Of a stretch of DNA of 64,000 nucleotides, positions 33,081-41,568 are shown piece after piece. Location: assembly GCA_910588685.1 (NCBI GenBank), contig CAJUPX010000008.1:1-64000 (forward strand), written 5' to 3'. A program made the translations under genes and the position numbers. Positions within the stretch are counted from its first letter, which is position 1; each line of letters begins with the position of its first letter. The DNA comes from an uncultured Christensenellaceae bacterium (GTDB lineage Bacteria; Bacillota; Clostridia; Christensenellales; Borkfalkiaceae). A model generated the notes under the pieces. The model saw nothing but the letters and a program-made list of their open reading frames with translations. It did not search any database and was not told where the DNA came from.

Positions 33081-34886
33081 ATGGGCAAGAAAAGCAATAT
33101 CAGAAATTTTTGTATTATAGCGCATATTGACCACGGCAAGTCAACGCTTGCCGACAGGCTTATGGAGCGCACCGGGCAGGTTTCCGAGCGCGATATGGAA
33201 GAACAGCTCCTGGACTCTATGGACATAGAGCGTGAGCGCGGCATTACCATAAAGCTCACGCCTGTAAGAATGTATTATAAGGCAAGCGATGGCGCGGAGT
33301 ATACGTTCAATTTGATAGATACCCCCGGTCACGTGGACTTCACGTACGAGGTTTCGCGTTCTCTCGCCGCGTGCGAGGGCGCAATATTAATAGTGGACGC
33401 GTCGCAGGGCGTAGAGGCTCAGACGCTTGCCAACGTTTATCTGGCTCTTGAAAACAACCTCGAAATTTTGCCCGTTATCAATAAAATCGACCTCCCCTCG
33501 GCGCGCCCGGACGAGGCTAAGAAGGAAATAGAAGAGGTTATAGGGCTTGACGCGTCGCAGGCTCCGCTTGTTTCGGCTAAAGAGGGAATAGGTATTGACG
33601 ACGTTCTGGAGAGCATAGTAAAGTGCTTTCCCGCGCCCGACGGCAATGAAAACGCGCCGCTCAAAGCGCTTATTTTTGACAGCTATTACGACAATTACAA
33701 GGGCGTAATTTTATTTGTGCGCGTTAAAGACGGAGCTATAAAGGCGGGCGACAGGATTAAAACTTTCCGCTCCGATAAAATTTACGACGTTGTGGAAACG
33801 GGTGTGTTCAGTCCCGGTTTAACGCCGCGTACAAGTCTTGTTGCGGGTGAAGTAGGGTATATAGCCGCGTCTATTAAATCAATACAGGACGTTGCCGTAG
33901 GCGATACGGTTACGGGCGCGGAAAACGCCGCTGCCGAGCCCCTGCCCGGTTATAAAAAGGTGCAGAGCGTTGTGTTCTGCGGCATATATCCGCTTGACGG
34001 CAGCAAGTTCGGCGACCTTAAAGAGGCAATTTTAAAGTTGCAGTTAAACGACGCGTCGCTTATTTTCGAGCCGGACAGTTCTGTTGCGCTCGGCTTCGGT
34101 TTCAGGTGCGGCTTTCTCGGGCTTTTGCATATGGAGATTATACAGGAGCGTATAGAGCGCGAGTTCGGTCTTGAAATAATTACCACCGCGCCGTCCGTAA
34201 GCTACAAAGTTGTAAAGACCGACGGCGAAGAAATCTACGTTGACAACCCCTCGCACCTGCCTCCTGTGTCTGAAATAGAGCATATGGAGGAGCCTATCGT
34301 AAAAGCCGACATATATTCGCCTCCCGATTATCTGGGGCAGATAATGGATTTATGCCGCGAAAAACGCGGAACGTTTTTGCAGATGACGTACCTCGACAAG
34401 AGCCGCGTGCAGCTCGAATACAATCTGCCGTTAAACGAAATTATATTCGACTTTTTCGACAGCATTAAATCCCGCACGCGCGGCTATGCAAGCTTCGATT
34501 ACGAGCTTATCGGTTACGAGAGGAGCAAGCTCGTAAAGCTTGACATTCTTTTAAACGGCGAGGTGTGCGACGCTCTGTCAATGATAGTGCACGAGGATTC
34601 GGCGTACACGCGCGGCAGAATACTTTGTGAAAATTTGAAAGAGGCAATACCGCGCCAGCTTTTCGAGGTGCCGGTTCAGGCGGCAATAGGCGGCAAAATC
34701 ATTGCGCGCGAAACGGTAAAGGCGGTGCGTAAAGACGTGCTTGCGAAGTGTTACGGCGGCGACATTACCCGTAAAAAGAAGCTTTTGGAAAAGCAGAAAG
34801 AGGGTAAAAAGCGTATGCGCTCCATAGGCTCGGTTGAGGTGCCGTCGGAAGTGTTTATGCAGATACTTAAAACCAACAAAGATTAG
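33081..34886 (+). CDS. lepA: Elongation factor 4 (LepA)
   Basis: The 601-residue ribosomal GTPase remodels or back-translocates stalled ribosomes. The G1 motif is AHIDHGKSTLADRL, switch and G3 are DTPGHVDFTYEVSRSLAACEGAILIVDASQG, and G4 is NKIDLPSA. EF-G-like domains follow (GFRCGFLGLLHMEI), and the LepA C-terminal domain ends with CYGGDITRKKKLLEKQKEGKKRMRSIGSVEVPSEVF. Length is normal. A 120-nt structured repeat follows the stop codon. Confidence 0.98.
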   Translation: MGKKSNIRNFCIIAHIDHGKSTLADRLMERTGQVSERDMEEQLLDSMDIERERGITIKLTPVRMYYKASDGAEYTFNLIDTPGHVDFTYEVSRSLAACEGAILIVDASQGVEAQTLANVYLALENNLEILPVINKIDLPSARPDEAKKEIEEVIGLDASQAPLVSAKEGIGIDDVLESIVKCFPAPDGNENAPLKALIFDSYYDNYKGVILFVRVKDGAIKAGDRIKTFRSDKIYDVVETGVFSPGLTPRTSLVAGEVGYIAASIKSIQDVAVGDTVTGAENAAAEPLPGYKKVQSVVFCGIYPLDGSKFGDLKEAILKLQLNDASLIFEPDSSVALGFGFRCGFLGLLHMEIIQERIEREFGLEIITTAPSVSYKVVKTDGEEIYVDNPSHLPPVSEIEHMEEPIVKADIYSPPDYLGQIMDLCREKRGTFLQMTYLDKSRVQLEYNLPLNEIIFDFFDSIKSRTRGYASFDYELIGYERSKLVKLDILLNGEVCDALSMIVHEDSAYTRGRILCENLKEAIPRQLFEVPVQAAIGGKIIARETVKAVRKDVLAKCYGGDITRKKKLLEKQKEGKKRMRSIGSVEVPSEVFMQILKTNKD

Positions 34887-34901
34887 TTTTTAGCTCGCGC
34901 T

Positions 34902-35021
34902 AAAACGCGTATATACGTCGCAATACTGCGTCGTGCTGCGGCAACTCTCGGTCATTTACGTATTAGTAAACTCACTCGGGTTATCCTCGCACTCCTTGTC
35001 TTGCTCGTATCTACGCATTTT
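34902..35021. repeat. Copy A of a 120-nt structured intergenic repeat
   Basis: It begins AAAACGCGTA and ends TACGCATTTT, so the ends can pair with one mismatch. An internal hairpin TTTAC (34955-34959) / GTAAA (34966-34970) is present. Copy B at 39487-39606 has the same length, ends and layout. It lies between lepA and the MGMT gene on the coding strand side. It could be a MITE-like or REP-like element or a conserved RNA structure. Confidence 0.75.
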
Positions 35022-35113
35022 GAACAATGGGCGGTCGGTGCTCGCGCGCCTTGCATAGTACCGCATCTCCGCGTTTTTTAACAACGGTAGGGGTAACCGT
35101 CAAAAGGATAAAT

Positions 35114-35425
35114 ATGTCGGGTTTTAATAAAAGCGTTTACGAATTTGTAAAAACGGTGCCTGCCGGCAGTGTTGTGACTTACGGCGACGTGGCGCGTGTA
35201 ATCGGCAGTCCGCGGGCAAGCCGTCAGGTCGGCTGGGCGTTGCACGGCAATCCGTATCGGGGTATAGTTCCCTGTCACCGCGTGGTGTTTAAGGACGGAA
35301 GTCTTGCGCCGGGCTTTGCGTTCGGTGGCAGCGAGGCGCAGAAGGCTATGCTTGTATCAGAGGGAGTTGCCTTTACGAAAGACGGTAAAGTAGATATGAC
35401 AAGTTATCGCTTGATAATTGAGTAG
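35114..35425 (+). CDS. MGMT/Ogt-family DNA-binding domain protein
   Basis: This 103-residue protein is only the C-terminal domain of the O6-alkylguanine methyltransferase family: FNKSVYEFVKTVPAGSVVTYGDVARVIGSPRASRQVGWALHGNPYRGIVPCHRVV. The alkyl-acceptor Cys of PCHRV is present, unlike alkyltransferase-like proteins that have Trp there, so it may still repair alkylated guanine. It lacks the N-terminal domain of full-size enzymes. An AAAAGGAT site fixes the start at 35114. A longer frame from 35027 runs through the repeat flank and is not convincing. Confidence 0.9.
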   Translation: MSGFNKSVYEFVKTVPAGSVVTYGDVARVIGSPRASRQVGWALHGNPYRGIVPCHRVVFKDGSLAPGFAFGGSEAQKAMLVSEGVAFTKDGKVDMTSYRLIIE

Positions 35426-35486
35426 CGCGTGTTATATCGCAACAGATTAGATACAGGGCACAGTCAACGAGCCTGAGAGGTGTGAA

Positions 35487-36596
35487 ATGGCGGGTATATA
35501 CGTACATATTCCCTTTTGTAAATCCAAATGCAGGTACTGCGATTTTGCGTCGTTTCCGGATAAGCTCTGCTATGCCGAGAGCTATATGGCGTGCGTGTAC
35601 CGCGAAATGTCAAAGCGAAGAGGAGAGCTCAAAAGCTATAAATTCAACACGCTGTATATAGGCGGGGGTACGCCGTCGGTTATAGACGGGCGGTACATAG
35701 CAATGCTTGTTGCGGCGGCGCGTAAAAATTTCGACCTTACTGCGGACGCCGAAATAACGATAGAAATGAACCCCGGCACCGTTTCGGCGGGCAAAATTTC
35801 AACATATAAAAAATGCGGTATCAACCGCTTTTCGGTGGGGCTTCAAACGGCGGTTGACAGCCAGCTTTTAGAGCTCGGCAGAATACACAGTTTAAACGAT
35901 TTTCTCGATTGCGCAAAGCTTTTAAAGGGCGAAAATTTCAGCGTAGACGTGATGATAGGGCTTAAAAATCAAACGGTTTACGATATAGAAAATACCATAG
36001 ACGTTGCCGCGCGTTCGGGCGCGAGCCATATTTCTATGTACGCTTTAAGTCCCGAGGACGGCACGCCCGTGTACACTGACTATCTGAACGGCGAGCTGCC
36101 CGACGGCGACGAGGTTGCGGAGCAGTACGGGGCGGGAGTTAAAAAGCTTGAAAGTCTCGGCTTTGAAAGATACGAGGTTTCAAATTTCTGTAAAAAGGGA
36201 AAGCACAGCCGTCATAACCTGAACTATTGGGAAAGGGGCGAATATATCGGCTTCGGCGTATCCGCGTCGTCGCACATAAACAACGTGCGATATACAAACA
36301 CCTTCGATTTGGACGAGTATTTCAAGTGTATTCTGACCGATAAATTTGCAGTTATAAACAGCGAGGCAATCGATAATGAAGGGCAGGAAGAGGAGTTTAT
36401 AATGCTCGCTTTAAGGTGCGCCGCCGGGCTTGATTTAAATAAATACTTCGAATGTTTCGGGGAAGATTTTTTAAAAAAATATTCCGCGCCGTTAAAAAAG
36501 GTGCGGGAATATGTTGAGGTTTCAGAGTATTGTGTAAAAATTAAGCCGGAGTATTTATTTGTGCAGAACAGTATAATTACGGAATTTTTAAAATAA
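35487..36596 (+). CDS. hemW: HemW-like radical SAM protein (coproporphyrinogen oxidase family)
   Basis: The 369-residue radical SAM protein has the cluster motif PFCKSKCRYCDFAS (Cys-x3-Cys-x2-Cys), LYIGGGTPSVI, EMNPGTVS, RFSVGLQTAVDSQLLELGRIH and VDVMIGLKNQT. The CRYCDF text and length fit HemW, a heme chaperone, more than true HemN. Its position after lepA is common in Firmicutes. A GAGAGGTG site precedes the ATG. Confidence 0.93.
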   Translation: MAGIYVHIPFCKSKCRYCDFASFPDKLCYAESYMACVYREMSKRRGELKSYKFNTLYIGGGTPSVIDGRYIAMLVAAARKNFDLTADAEITIEMNPGTVSAGKISTYKKCGINRFSVGLQTAVDSQLLELGRIHSLNDFLDCAKLLKGENFSVDVMIGLKNQTVYDIENTIDVAARSGASHISMYALSPEDGTPVYTDYLNGELPDGDEVAEQYGAGVKKLESLGFERYEVSNFCKKGKHSRHNLNYWERGEYIGFGVSASSHINNVRYTNTFDLDEYFKCILTDKFAVINSEAIDNEGQEEEFIMLALRCAAGLDLNKYFECFGEDFLKKYSAPLKKVREYVEVSEYCVKIKPEYLFVQNSIITEFLK

Positions 36597-36598
36597 AA

Positions 36599-36630
36599 AA
36601 CAGCCCGCTATGCCGGGCTGTTCAATTTTT
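36599..36630. terminator. Bidirectional terminator
   Basis: AACAGCCCG pairs with CGGGCTGTT around the loop, with an A run on the left and TTTTTTT on the right. It serves hemW and the convergent lipoprotein gene. Confidence 0.88.
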
Positions 36631-37264
36631 TTGTGGCAATAACTTTGCCGTGCTCGCCGTCAACCAAAAAGGCGGAAATAGCCCCGTCCCTGCCGCACAC
36701 GCCGACGTAGTAGTAACAGCCGTCGTCGGAAAGCAGCCTCACGTATATTTCTCCGCTGAACGCGTTGTTTTGCGTAAGACCGTCAAACAGCGCTTTGTCG
36801 TGCTCTATTACGCAGTCAAGCGCTTCGTCGCACGTTAAAACGCCGTCGTACAAAACGCTGAGCGCGGTGAAGGTTTCGGCTTTTCCGTCTGCGGAAAGCG
36901 TTATCTGCACGCTGTCGCTTTTAAAATCCTCCGCGGTGAAGCTCAGATAATAGCAGCCGTCAACCGCCTTGTAACCCATATCTCCCCTGTGTCCGTTAAT
37001 CTCGGCGTACAGCTCCTGGGGGTTTTTGTCGAGCGTTACGAAAATTTCGCAAATTCCGTTCATCGCGCCCTTAATTCCGTCCGCGGCGTAGGGCTGTTCT
37101 CTTTGGGAGCAGTGTATTTTAACCGAGCGCGTATCGTCTTCGTAGACGTAAATGTTTGTGCGCTTTTCGGAAATATAATCGGCGTAATTAATCTTTTTTT
37201 TGCAGCCGCCGAGCGGTATGAGGGTGATGAGAGCAAGTATTAAAACGGTTATAATTTTTTTCAT
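36608..37264 (-). CDS. Lipoprotein, unknown
   Basis: Starting at 37264, the 218-residue protein has a lipoprotein signal MKKIITVLILALITLIPLGGC (Cys21). The mature domain looks beta-rich, with two or three similar stretches such as IYVYEDDTRSVKIHCSQREQPYAADG, EIFVTLDKNPQELYAEINGHRGDMGYKAVDGCYYLSF and GEIYVRLLSDDGCYYYVGVCGRDG. A frame extends upstream to 37357, but it would destroy the signal peptide. No clear ribosome site is visible. The function is unknown. Confidence 0.75.
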   Translation of the reverse strand: MKKIITVLILALITLIPLGGCKKKINYADYISEKRTNIYVYEDDTRSVKIHCSQREQPYAADGIKGAMNGICEIFVTLDKNPQELYAEINGHRGDMGYKAVDGCYYLSFTAEDFKSDSVQITLSADGKAETFTALSVLYDGVLTCDEALDCVIEHDKALFDGLTQNNAFSGEIYVRLLSDDGCYYYVGVCGRDGAISAFLVDGEHGKVIATKKLNSPA

Positions 37265-37339
37265 ACCATAATATATTCGCAAGGTCGGGCGGCTATTCGG
37301 ATAAGCGCAAGTTTGTATAATTTTTGTAATTTCAAACAG

Positions 37340-37368
37340 TTGCTTTTTTTGTCGCATTATGATAAAAT
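37340..37368 (+). promoter_or_regulatory. Promoter of the 37409-guaB transcript
   Basis: TTGCTT (37340-37345), 17 bases, TAAAAT (37363-37368). It lies inside the longer frame that opens at 37313 and so rules out that start. Confidence 0.65.
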
Positions 37369-37408
37369 AAATAAAATTTTTTATAATCCTAAACAGGATA
37401 CGGATAAA

Positions 37409-38005
37409 TTGGTTAAAGTCATATACAAAACGGCGCTCAAAACCATTTTATGCCTTATACTTTTAGCTGCCGTTGCGTTTGGCGTAATGAGCCTTGCGTT
37501 CCCCGCCGCTATGGGCGGAATGTGCGAAGCGACGGGCAACTACTCGATGGCGGCGGGTTATTATTCGCAGAGTTATAAGTATACCGGCGATATTGAAGAT
37601 ATTGCGCGCTGTTCACACAATTGCATAGCCGCAGGCAACGACGGCAATATTATAGTTTTTTGCCGGAAATACGTGGAAGATAAGCAGTTTGAAGCTTACG
37701 TAAAGGGTATTCCCGGCGAAAAACAGTTTATATACGGCAGTCTGTCGTGTGCAACGTACCGGCAGGGCGAACATAGTCAGGCGTTTGAGCTTGCCAAAAA
37801 AGCTATGGAAGGCGTTGCCGGCTTCCCCCGGGCAAACGCGTATACCGCGCTCTCGCTCGAAGTTATAAAGGCGGGCGACGGACAAACGGCGCGGGATATA
37901 CTTGAACAACTCGAAAAAATTACGCCTGCGGACACTCCCGCGGAGCCCGACCAGACCCGCTCTTACAATGCGTTGAAGAGCGAGCTTAGAAAGATTTCAG
38001 TATAA
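37409..38005 (+). CDS. Membrane-anchored TPR-like protein, unknown
   Basis: From a TTG start at 37409 (AGGATACGGAT upstream) the 198-residue protein has one membrane helix (about 11-32) and then helical hairpins. These recall tetratricopeptide repeats: MCEATGNYSMAAGYYSQSYKYTGDIEDIARCSHNCIAAGND, SLSCATYRQGEHSQAFELAKKAMEGV and AYTALSLEVIKAGDGQTARDILEQLEKI. It precedes guaB by 16 bases and shares its promoter. Its role is unknown; the neighbourhood alone does not imply purine metabolism. Confidence 0.7.
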   Translation: MVKVIYKTALKTILCLILLAAVAFGVMSLAFPAAMGGMCEATGNYSMAAGYYSQSYKYTGDIEDIARCSHNCIAAGNDGNIIVFCRKYVEDKQFEAYVKGIPGEKQFIYGSLSCATYRQGEHSQAFELAKKAMEGVAGFPRANAYTALSLEVIKAGDGQTARDILEQLEKITPADTPAEPDQTRSYNALKSELRKISV

Positions 38006-38021
38006 TTGAAAAGGAGTAAAT

Positions 38022-39476
38022 ATGAGTAAAATTGTAAAAGAAGCGTTGACATTCGACGACGTGCTGCTTATACCCGCGGCGTCTAACGTACTGCCCGCAA
38101 CGGTTGATTTGCATACGACTCTTTGCGACGGTATAAATTTGAATATTCCGCTTTTAAGCGCGGCAATGGACACGGTTACGGAGAGTAAGCTCGCCATTGC
38201 TATGGCGCGCGAAGGCGGTATGGGTATAATCCATAAAAATATGTCGGTTGAAGAGCAGGCAATGCAGGTGGACAAGGTTAAAAGGAGCGAGCACGGCGTT
38301 ATAACCGACCCGTTTCATTTAACGCCCGAGCAGCCTGTTTCGGCTGCGTGCGAGCTTATGGCAAAGTATAAAATTTCCGGCGTGCCCATCACGCGCGACG
38401 GCAAACTTGTTGGCATTTTGACCAACCGCGATCTGAGGTTTGAAACAAACTTCAACCAGCCCATTGCGAACGTGATGACAAAAGACCGTCTTGTAACCGC
38501 GCCCGAGGGCACTTCGCTTGACGAGGCGCAGAAGATTTTAGGCAAGCACAGAATAGAAAAACTGCCCATAGTAGATAAAAACGGCTATCTCAAAGGGCTT
38601 ATTACAATAAAGGATATAGAAAAATCAATACAGTATCCCAACAGCGCGCGCGATAAAAAGGGCAGGCTGCTTGCGGGCGCGGCGATAGGCGCGTCGGCGG
38701 ACGTGCTCGAAAGGGTTGCCGAGCTTAAAAAGGCAAAGGTGGACATACTTGTTATGGACTCGGCGCACGGTCATTCCACAGGCATAATAAAAGCCGTTGA
38801 AAAGGTTAAAAACGCATATCCCGAAATCCCGCTCGTTGCGGGCAACGTTGTAACGGCGCAAGCCACGCACGACCTTATGAGCGCGGGCGCGGACGTTGTT
38901 AAAGTGGGTATAGGTCCCGGCTCCATATGCACAACGCGTATCGTCGCGGGCATAGGTATGCCGCAGCTTACGGCGGTTTTGGACTGCGCGGAAGAGGCGG
39001 ACAAGCTCGGTAAACGCGTTATCGCAGACGGCGGCATTAAGTACTCGGGCGATATAGTAAAGGCTCTTGCGGCAGGCGGCAGCGCGGTAATGATAGGCTC
39101 GCTTTTCGCGGGCACTGCGGAAAGTCCCGGCGAGCTTGAAATTTACCAGGGCAGAAGCTTTAAATCGTACAGGGGAATGGGCTCTCTTCCCGCAATGGCG
39201 AGAGGCGGCAAGGAGAGATATTTTCAGGCGGACGCCAAAAAGTTTGTTCCCGAGGGCGTTGAAGGGCGCGTGCCCTACCGCGGCGCGCTTGCGGACATCA
39301 TATTCCAGCTTATGGGCGGACTGCGCGCGGGTATGGGCTACACCGGCTGCGGCACGGTTGAAGAGCTCAGGAAAAACGCTAAGTTTGTTAAAATGACGGC
39401 GGCTTCGCTTACCGAAAGCCATCCCCACGATATTTCGATTACTAAGGAAGCGCCCAACTATTCACCCAAAAACTAA
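38022..39476 (+). CDS. guaB: IMP dehydrogenase
   Basis: The 484-residue enzyme oxidises IMP to XMP, the committed step to GMP. It has the TIM barrel with TFDDVLLIPAASNVLPATVDL, two CBS domains (about residues 90-205, e.g. KYKISGVPITRDGKLVGILTNRDLRF) and the active-site loop KVGIGPGSICTTRIVAG with the catalytic Cys. The flap region QGRSFKSYRGMGSLPAM follows. An AAAGGAG site precedes the ATG. guaA follows on the same strand, separated by repeat copy B. Confidence 0.98.
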   Translation: MSKIVKEALTFDDVLLIPAASNVLPATVDLHTTLCDGINLNIPLLSAAMDTVTESKLAIAMAREGGMGIIHKNMSVEEQAMQVDKVKRSEHGVITDPFHLTPEQPVSAACELMAKYKISGVPITRDGKLVGILTNRDLRFETNFNQPIANVMTKDRLVTAPEGTSLDEAQKILGKHRIEKLPIVDKNGYLKGLITIKDIEKSIQYPNSARDKKGRLLAGAAIGASADVLERVAELKKAKVDILVMDSAHGHSTGIIKAVEKVKNAYPEIPLVAGNVVTAQATHDLMSAGADVVKVGIGPGSICTTRIVAGIGMPQLTAVLDCAEEADKLGKRVIADGGIKYSGDIVKALAAGGSAVMIGSLFAGTAESPGELEIYQGRSFKSYRGMGSLPAMARGGKERYFQADAKKFVPEGVEGRVPYRGALADIIFQLMGGLRAGMGYTGCGTVEELRKNAKFVKMTAASLTESHPHDISITKEAPNYSPKN

Positions 39477-39486
39477 ACAGCACCGC

Positions 39487-39606
39487 AAAATGCGTATAAG
39501 CGTCGCATTTCATCGTTGAGCTGCGCTTTGCTCGGGTCACTTACGTTTAGTAAGCTCCCCGTCTCAAATGCTCGCCCGCCTTGAACTGCTCGCTTCTACG
39601 CATTTT
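39487..39606. repeat. Copy B of the 120-nt structured intergenic repeat
   Basis: It begins AAAATGCGTA and ends TACGCATTTT, a perfect 10-bp terminal inverted repeat. The internal hairpin is CTTAC (39540-39544) / GTAAG (39550-39554). Compared with copy A the first pair changed from T-A to C-G on both sides, a compensatory change. The 5' arm AAATGCG can also pair locally with CGCATTT (39504-39510), giving two exclusive folds. Confidence 0.75.
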
Positions 39607-39685
39607 CATACAACAGGTTACCGACCGGGCGGGTAGACTGCCCGCTTCTCTGCGGTTTTTAGTTACTTTTATACGAGGAAAAAAT

Positions 39686-41227
39686 ATGCAGCATCAAAAA
39701 GTTTTAATTTTGGATTTCGGCGGACAGTATAACCAGCTCATTGCAAGGCGTGTAAGAGAGCATAACGTTTATTGTGAGGTCAAATCCTACAAAACCCCGA
39801 TAGAAGAAATCCGCGCTATGGATTTGAAAGGCATTATTTTCACCGGCGGACCCAAGTCGGTCTACCTTGAAGATTCGCCCAGAATGGATAAGGAAATTTT
39901 TACGCTCGGCGTGCCCATTCTCGGCATATGCTACGGCGCGCAGTTTCTTGTTTACGGACTCGGCGGCGAAATAGGCGCGGCGAACGCGGAGGCGGCTGCG
40001 GAGTTCGGCAGAACGGATTGCAAATTCGATACAAATTCGCTGCTGTTCAAAGGCTTAAAAGAAAATTCGGTTGTATGGATGAGCCATAACGACTACATAA
40101 AAAAACTGCCCGCGGGTTTCCGTTCGGTTGCGCACAGCGCAAAATGCCCTTACGGCGCGATTGAAAACGCGGAAATGAAGTTTTACGGCACACAGTTCCA
40201 CCCCGAGGTAAATCACACGGAGCAGGGTTTTGATATGCTCGGAAATTTCCTCTTTAACGTCTGCGGCTGCAAGGGCGACTGGACAATGGAGAGTTACGCG
40301 GAAACGGCAACGCGCGAGCTGCGCGCAAAAATAGGCAGCGGCAAGGCGTTGCTTGCGCTTTCGGGCGGGGTGGACAGCTCCGTAGCCTGCAAGCTACTTG
40401 CCAACGCAATAGGCAGTCAGCTGACCTGTATTTTTGTGGACCACGGTTTAATGCGTAAAAACGAGGGCGACGAGGTTGAAGCGGCTTTTAAAGACAGCGG
40501 CGTAAATTTTGTCCGCGTAAACGCAGGCGAACGCTTTTTGGAGAGGCTTGCGGGCGTTACCGAGCCAGAGCGCAAGCGCAAAATTATAGGCGAGGAGTTT
40601 ATACGCGTTTTCGAGCAGGAGGCTAAAAAATTAGGCAGGGTGGATTTCCTTGTGCAGGGCACTATTTATCCCGACGTTATAGAGAGCGGCGTGGGCGACG
40701 CGGCGGTTATCAAATCGCACCACAACGTCGGCGGACTGCCCGATCACGTGGATTTTAAGGAAATAGTAGAGCCTTTAAGGCTGCTTTTTAAAGACGAGGT
40801 GCGCGCGCTTGGTATAGCTCTCGGGCTGGACGATAAACTCGTATGGCGCCAGCCTTTCCCCGGTCCCGGGCTTGCAATAAGAATAATCGGCGATATTACG
40901 CCCGAAAAGATTAAAATTTTACAGGACGCGGACGCGGTATTCCGCGAGGAAATTGCCGCGGCAAAGCTCGACAGGGACATTAACCAGTATTTCGCCGTGC
41001 TCACTAATATGCGCTCTGTAGGCGTTATGGGCGACGGCAGAACTTACGATTATACGTTAGCACTGCGCGGAGTGAGTACAACCGACTTTATGACTGCGGA
41101 TTTTTCGCGTATTCCCTACGACGTTCTGGAAAGGGTGTCTAACCGCATAGTAAACGAGGTGGGGCATATCAACCGCATAGTATACGATATAACAAGCAAA
41201 CCTCCCGCAACAATCGAGTGGGAGTAA
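39686..41227 (+). CDS. guaA: GMP synthase (glutamine-hydrolysing)
   Basis: The 513-residue enzyme aminates XMP to GMP. It has a glutamine amidotransferase domain (ILDFGGQYNQLIARRVRE, GICYGAQFL with the nucleophilic Cys, FHPEV), an ATP-pyrophosphatase domain (ALSGGVDSSVACKLL) and the C-terminal dimerisation domain (RVSNRIVNEVGHINRIVYDITSKPPATIEWE). The ATG at 39686 follows an ACGAGG site; the frame extends upstream to 39581 through the repeat but without a start signal. A GCGGG/CCCGC hairpin at 39629-39645 lies in the leader. No purine riboswitch consensus was seen. Confidence 0.98.
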   Translation: MQHQKVLILDFGGQYNQLIARRVREHNVYCEVKSYKTPIEEIRAMDLKGIIFTGGPKSVYLEDSPRMDKEIFTLGVPILGICYGAQFLVYGLGGEIGAANAEAAAEFGRTDCKFDTNSLLFKGLKENSVVWMSHNDYIKKLPAGFRSVAHSAKCPYGAIENAEMKFYGTQFHPEVNHTEQGFDMLGNFLFNVCGCKGDWTMESYAETATRELRAKIGSGKALLALSGGVDSSVACKLLANAIGSQLTCIFVDHGLMRKNEGDEVEAAFKDSGVNFVRVNAGERFLERLAGVTEPERKRKIIGEEFIRVFEQEAKKLGRVDFLVQGTIYPDVIESGVGDAAVIKSHHNVGGLPDHVDFKEIVEPLRLLFKDEVRALGIALGLDDKLVWRQPFPGPGLAIRIIGDITPEKIKILQDADAVFREEIAAAKLDRDINQYFAVLTNMRSVGVMGDGRTYDYTLALRGVSTTDFMTADFSRIPYDVLERVSNRIVNEVGHINRIVYDITSKPPATIEWE

Positions 41228-41229
41228 TT

Positions 41230-41262
41230 AAAAAGGCATCGCTTGCGCGATGTCTTTTTTAT
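41230..41262. terminator. Bidirectional terminator after guaA
   Basis: AAAAAGGCATCGC (41230-41242) pairs with GCGATGTCTTTTTT (41247-41260) around TTGC. It separates the convergent guaA and XRE genes. Confidence 0.9.
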
Positions 41263-41264
41263 AT

Positions 41265-41477
41265 TCAGTTTTTACCGCCGTAATCCCTGCCAACAAGCTC
41301 GTCAAGAGAAATATTGTAATAGTCGGCAAGAACTATTAGTGCATCCAAAGAAATTTGTCTGACACCGCATTCGTATTGTGAGTATGTGTTTGGTTTAATA
41401 TTAAGTAATTCTGCAAGTTCTTTTTGCGATAAACCGTGCTCAGTGCGCAATTCGCGTAATTTTTCATAAATTTTCAT
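41265..41477 (-). CDS. XRE-family helix-turn-helix repressor
   Basis: From the ATG at 41477 this is a 70-residue Cro/CI-type regulator: IYEKLRELRTEHGLSQKELAELLNIKPNTYSQYECGVRQISLDALIVLADYYNISLDELVG. The frame is open further upstream to 41690, but the promoter and operators lie there. A minus-strand TATAAT at 41484-41489 places the transcript start almost on the ATG, so the message is probably leaderless. It is divergent from the small gene at 41569, and two operator-like sites lie between them. Confidence 0.88.
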   Translation of the reverse strand: MKIYEKLRELRTEHGLSQKELAELLNIKPNTYSQYECGVRQISLDALIVLADYYNISLDELVGRDYGGKN

Positions 41478-41490
41478 ATAATAATTATAC

Positions 41491-41532
41491 AACATCTCGT
41501 ATTGAGATGTTGACATACTTCTCAAATTGTGA
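41491..41532. promoter_or_regulatory. Two operator-like sites between the XRE repressor and the divergent gene
   Basis: AACATCTC (41491-41498) and GAGATGTT (41504-41511) form a perfect 8-bp inverted repeat. Its core TCTCGTATTGAGA (41495-41507) recurs in degenerate form as TCTCAAATTGTGA (41520-41532), 25 bases on. The first covers the rightward -35 box and the region upstream of the leftward -10 box. The second fills the rightward spacer. Confidence 0.75.
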
Positions 41533-41538
41533 TATAAT
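41510..41538 (+). promoter_or_regulatory. Consensus promoter of the divergent small gene
   Basis: TTGACA (41510-41515), 17 bases, TATAAT (41533-41538): a perfect sigma-A promoter. It overlaps both operator sites, so it should be strong when the repressor is absent. Confidence 0.88.
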
Positions 41539-41568
41539 AATTTTACTAAACAAAAAATAGGTGAAAAT

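Noticed and set aside
39607..39685. Purine riboswitch before guaA
   Set aside because: There is a GC-rich hairpin but not the conserved loop and junction bases of a guanine or adenine aptamer.
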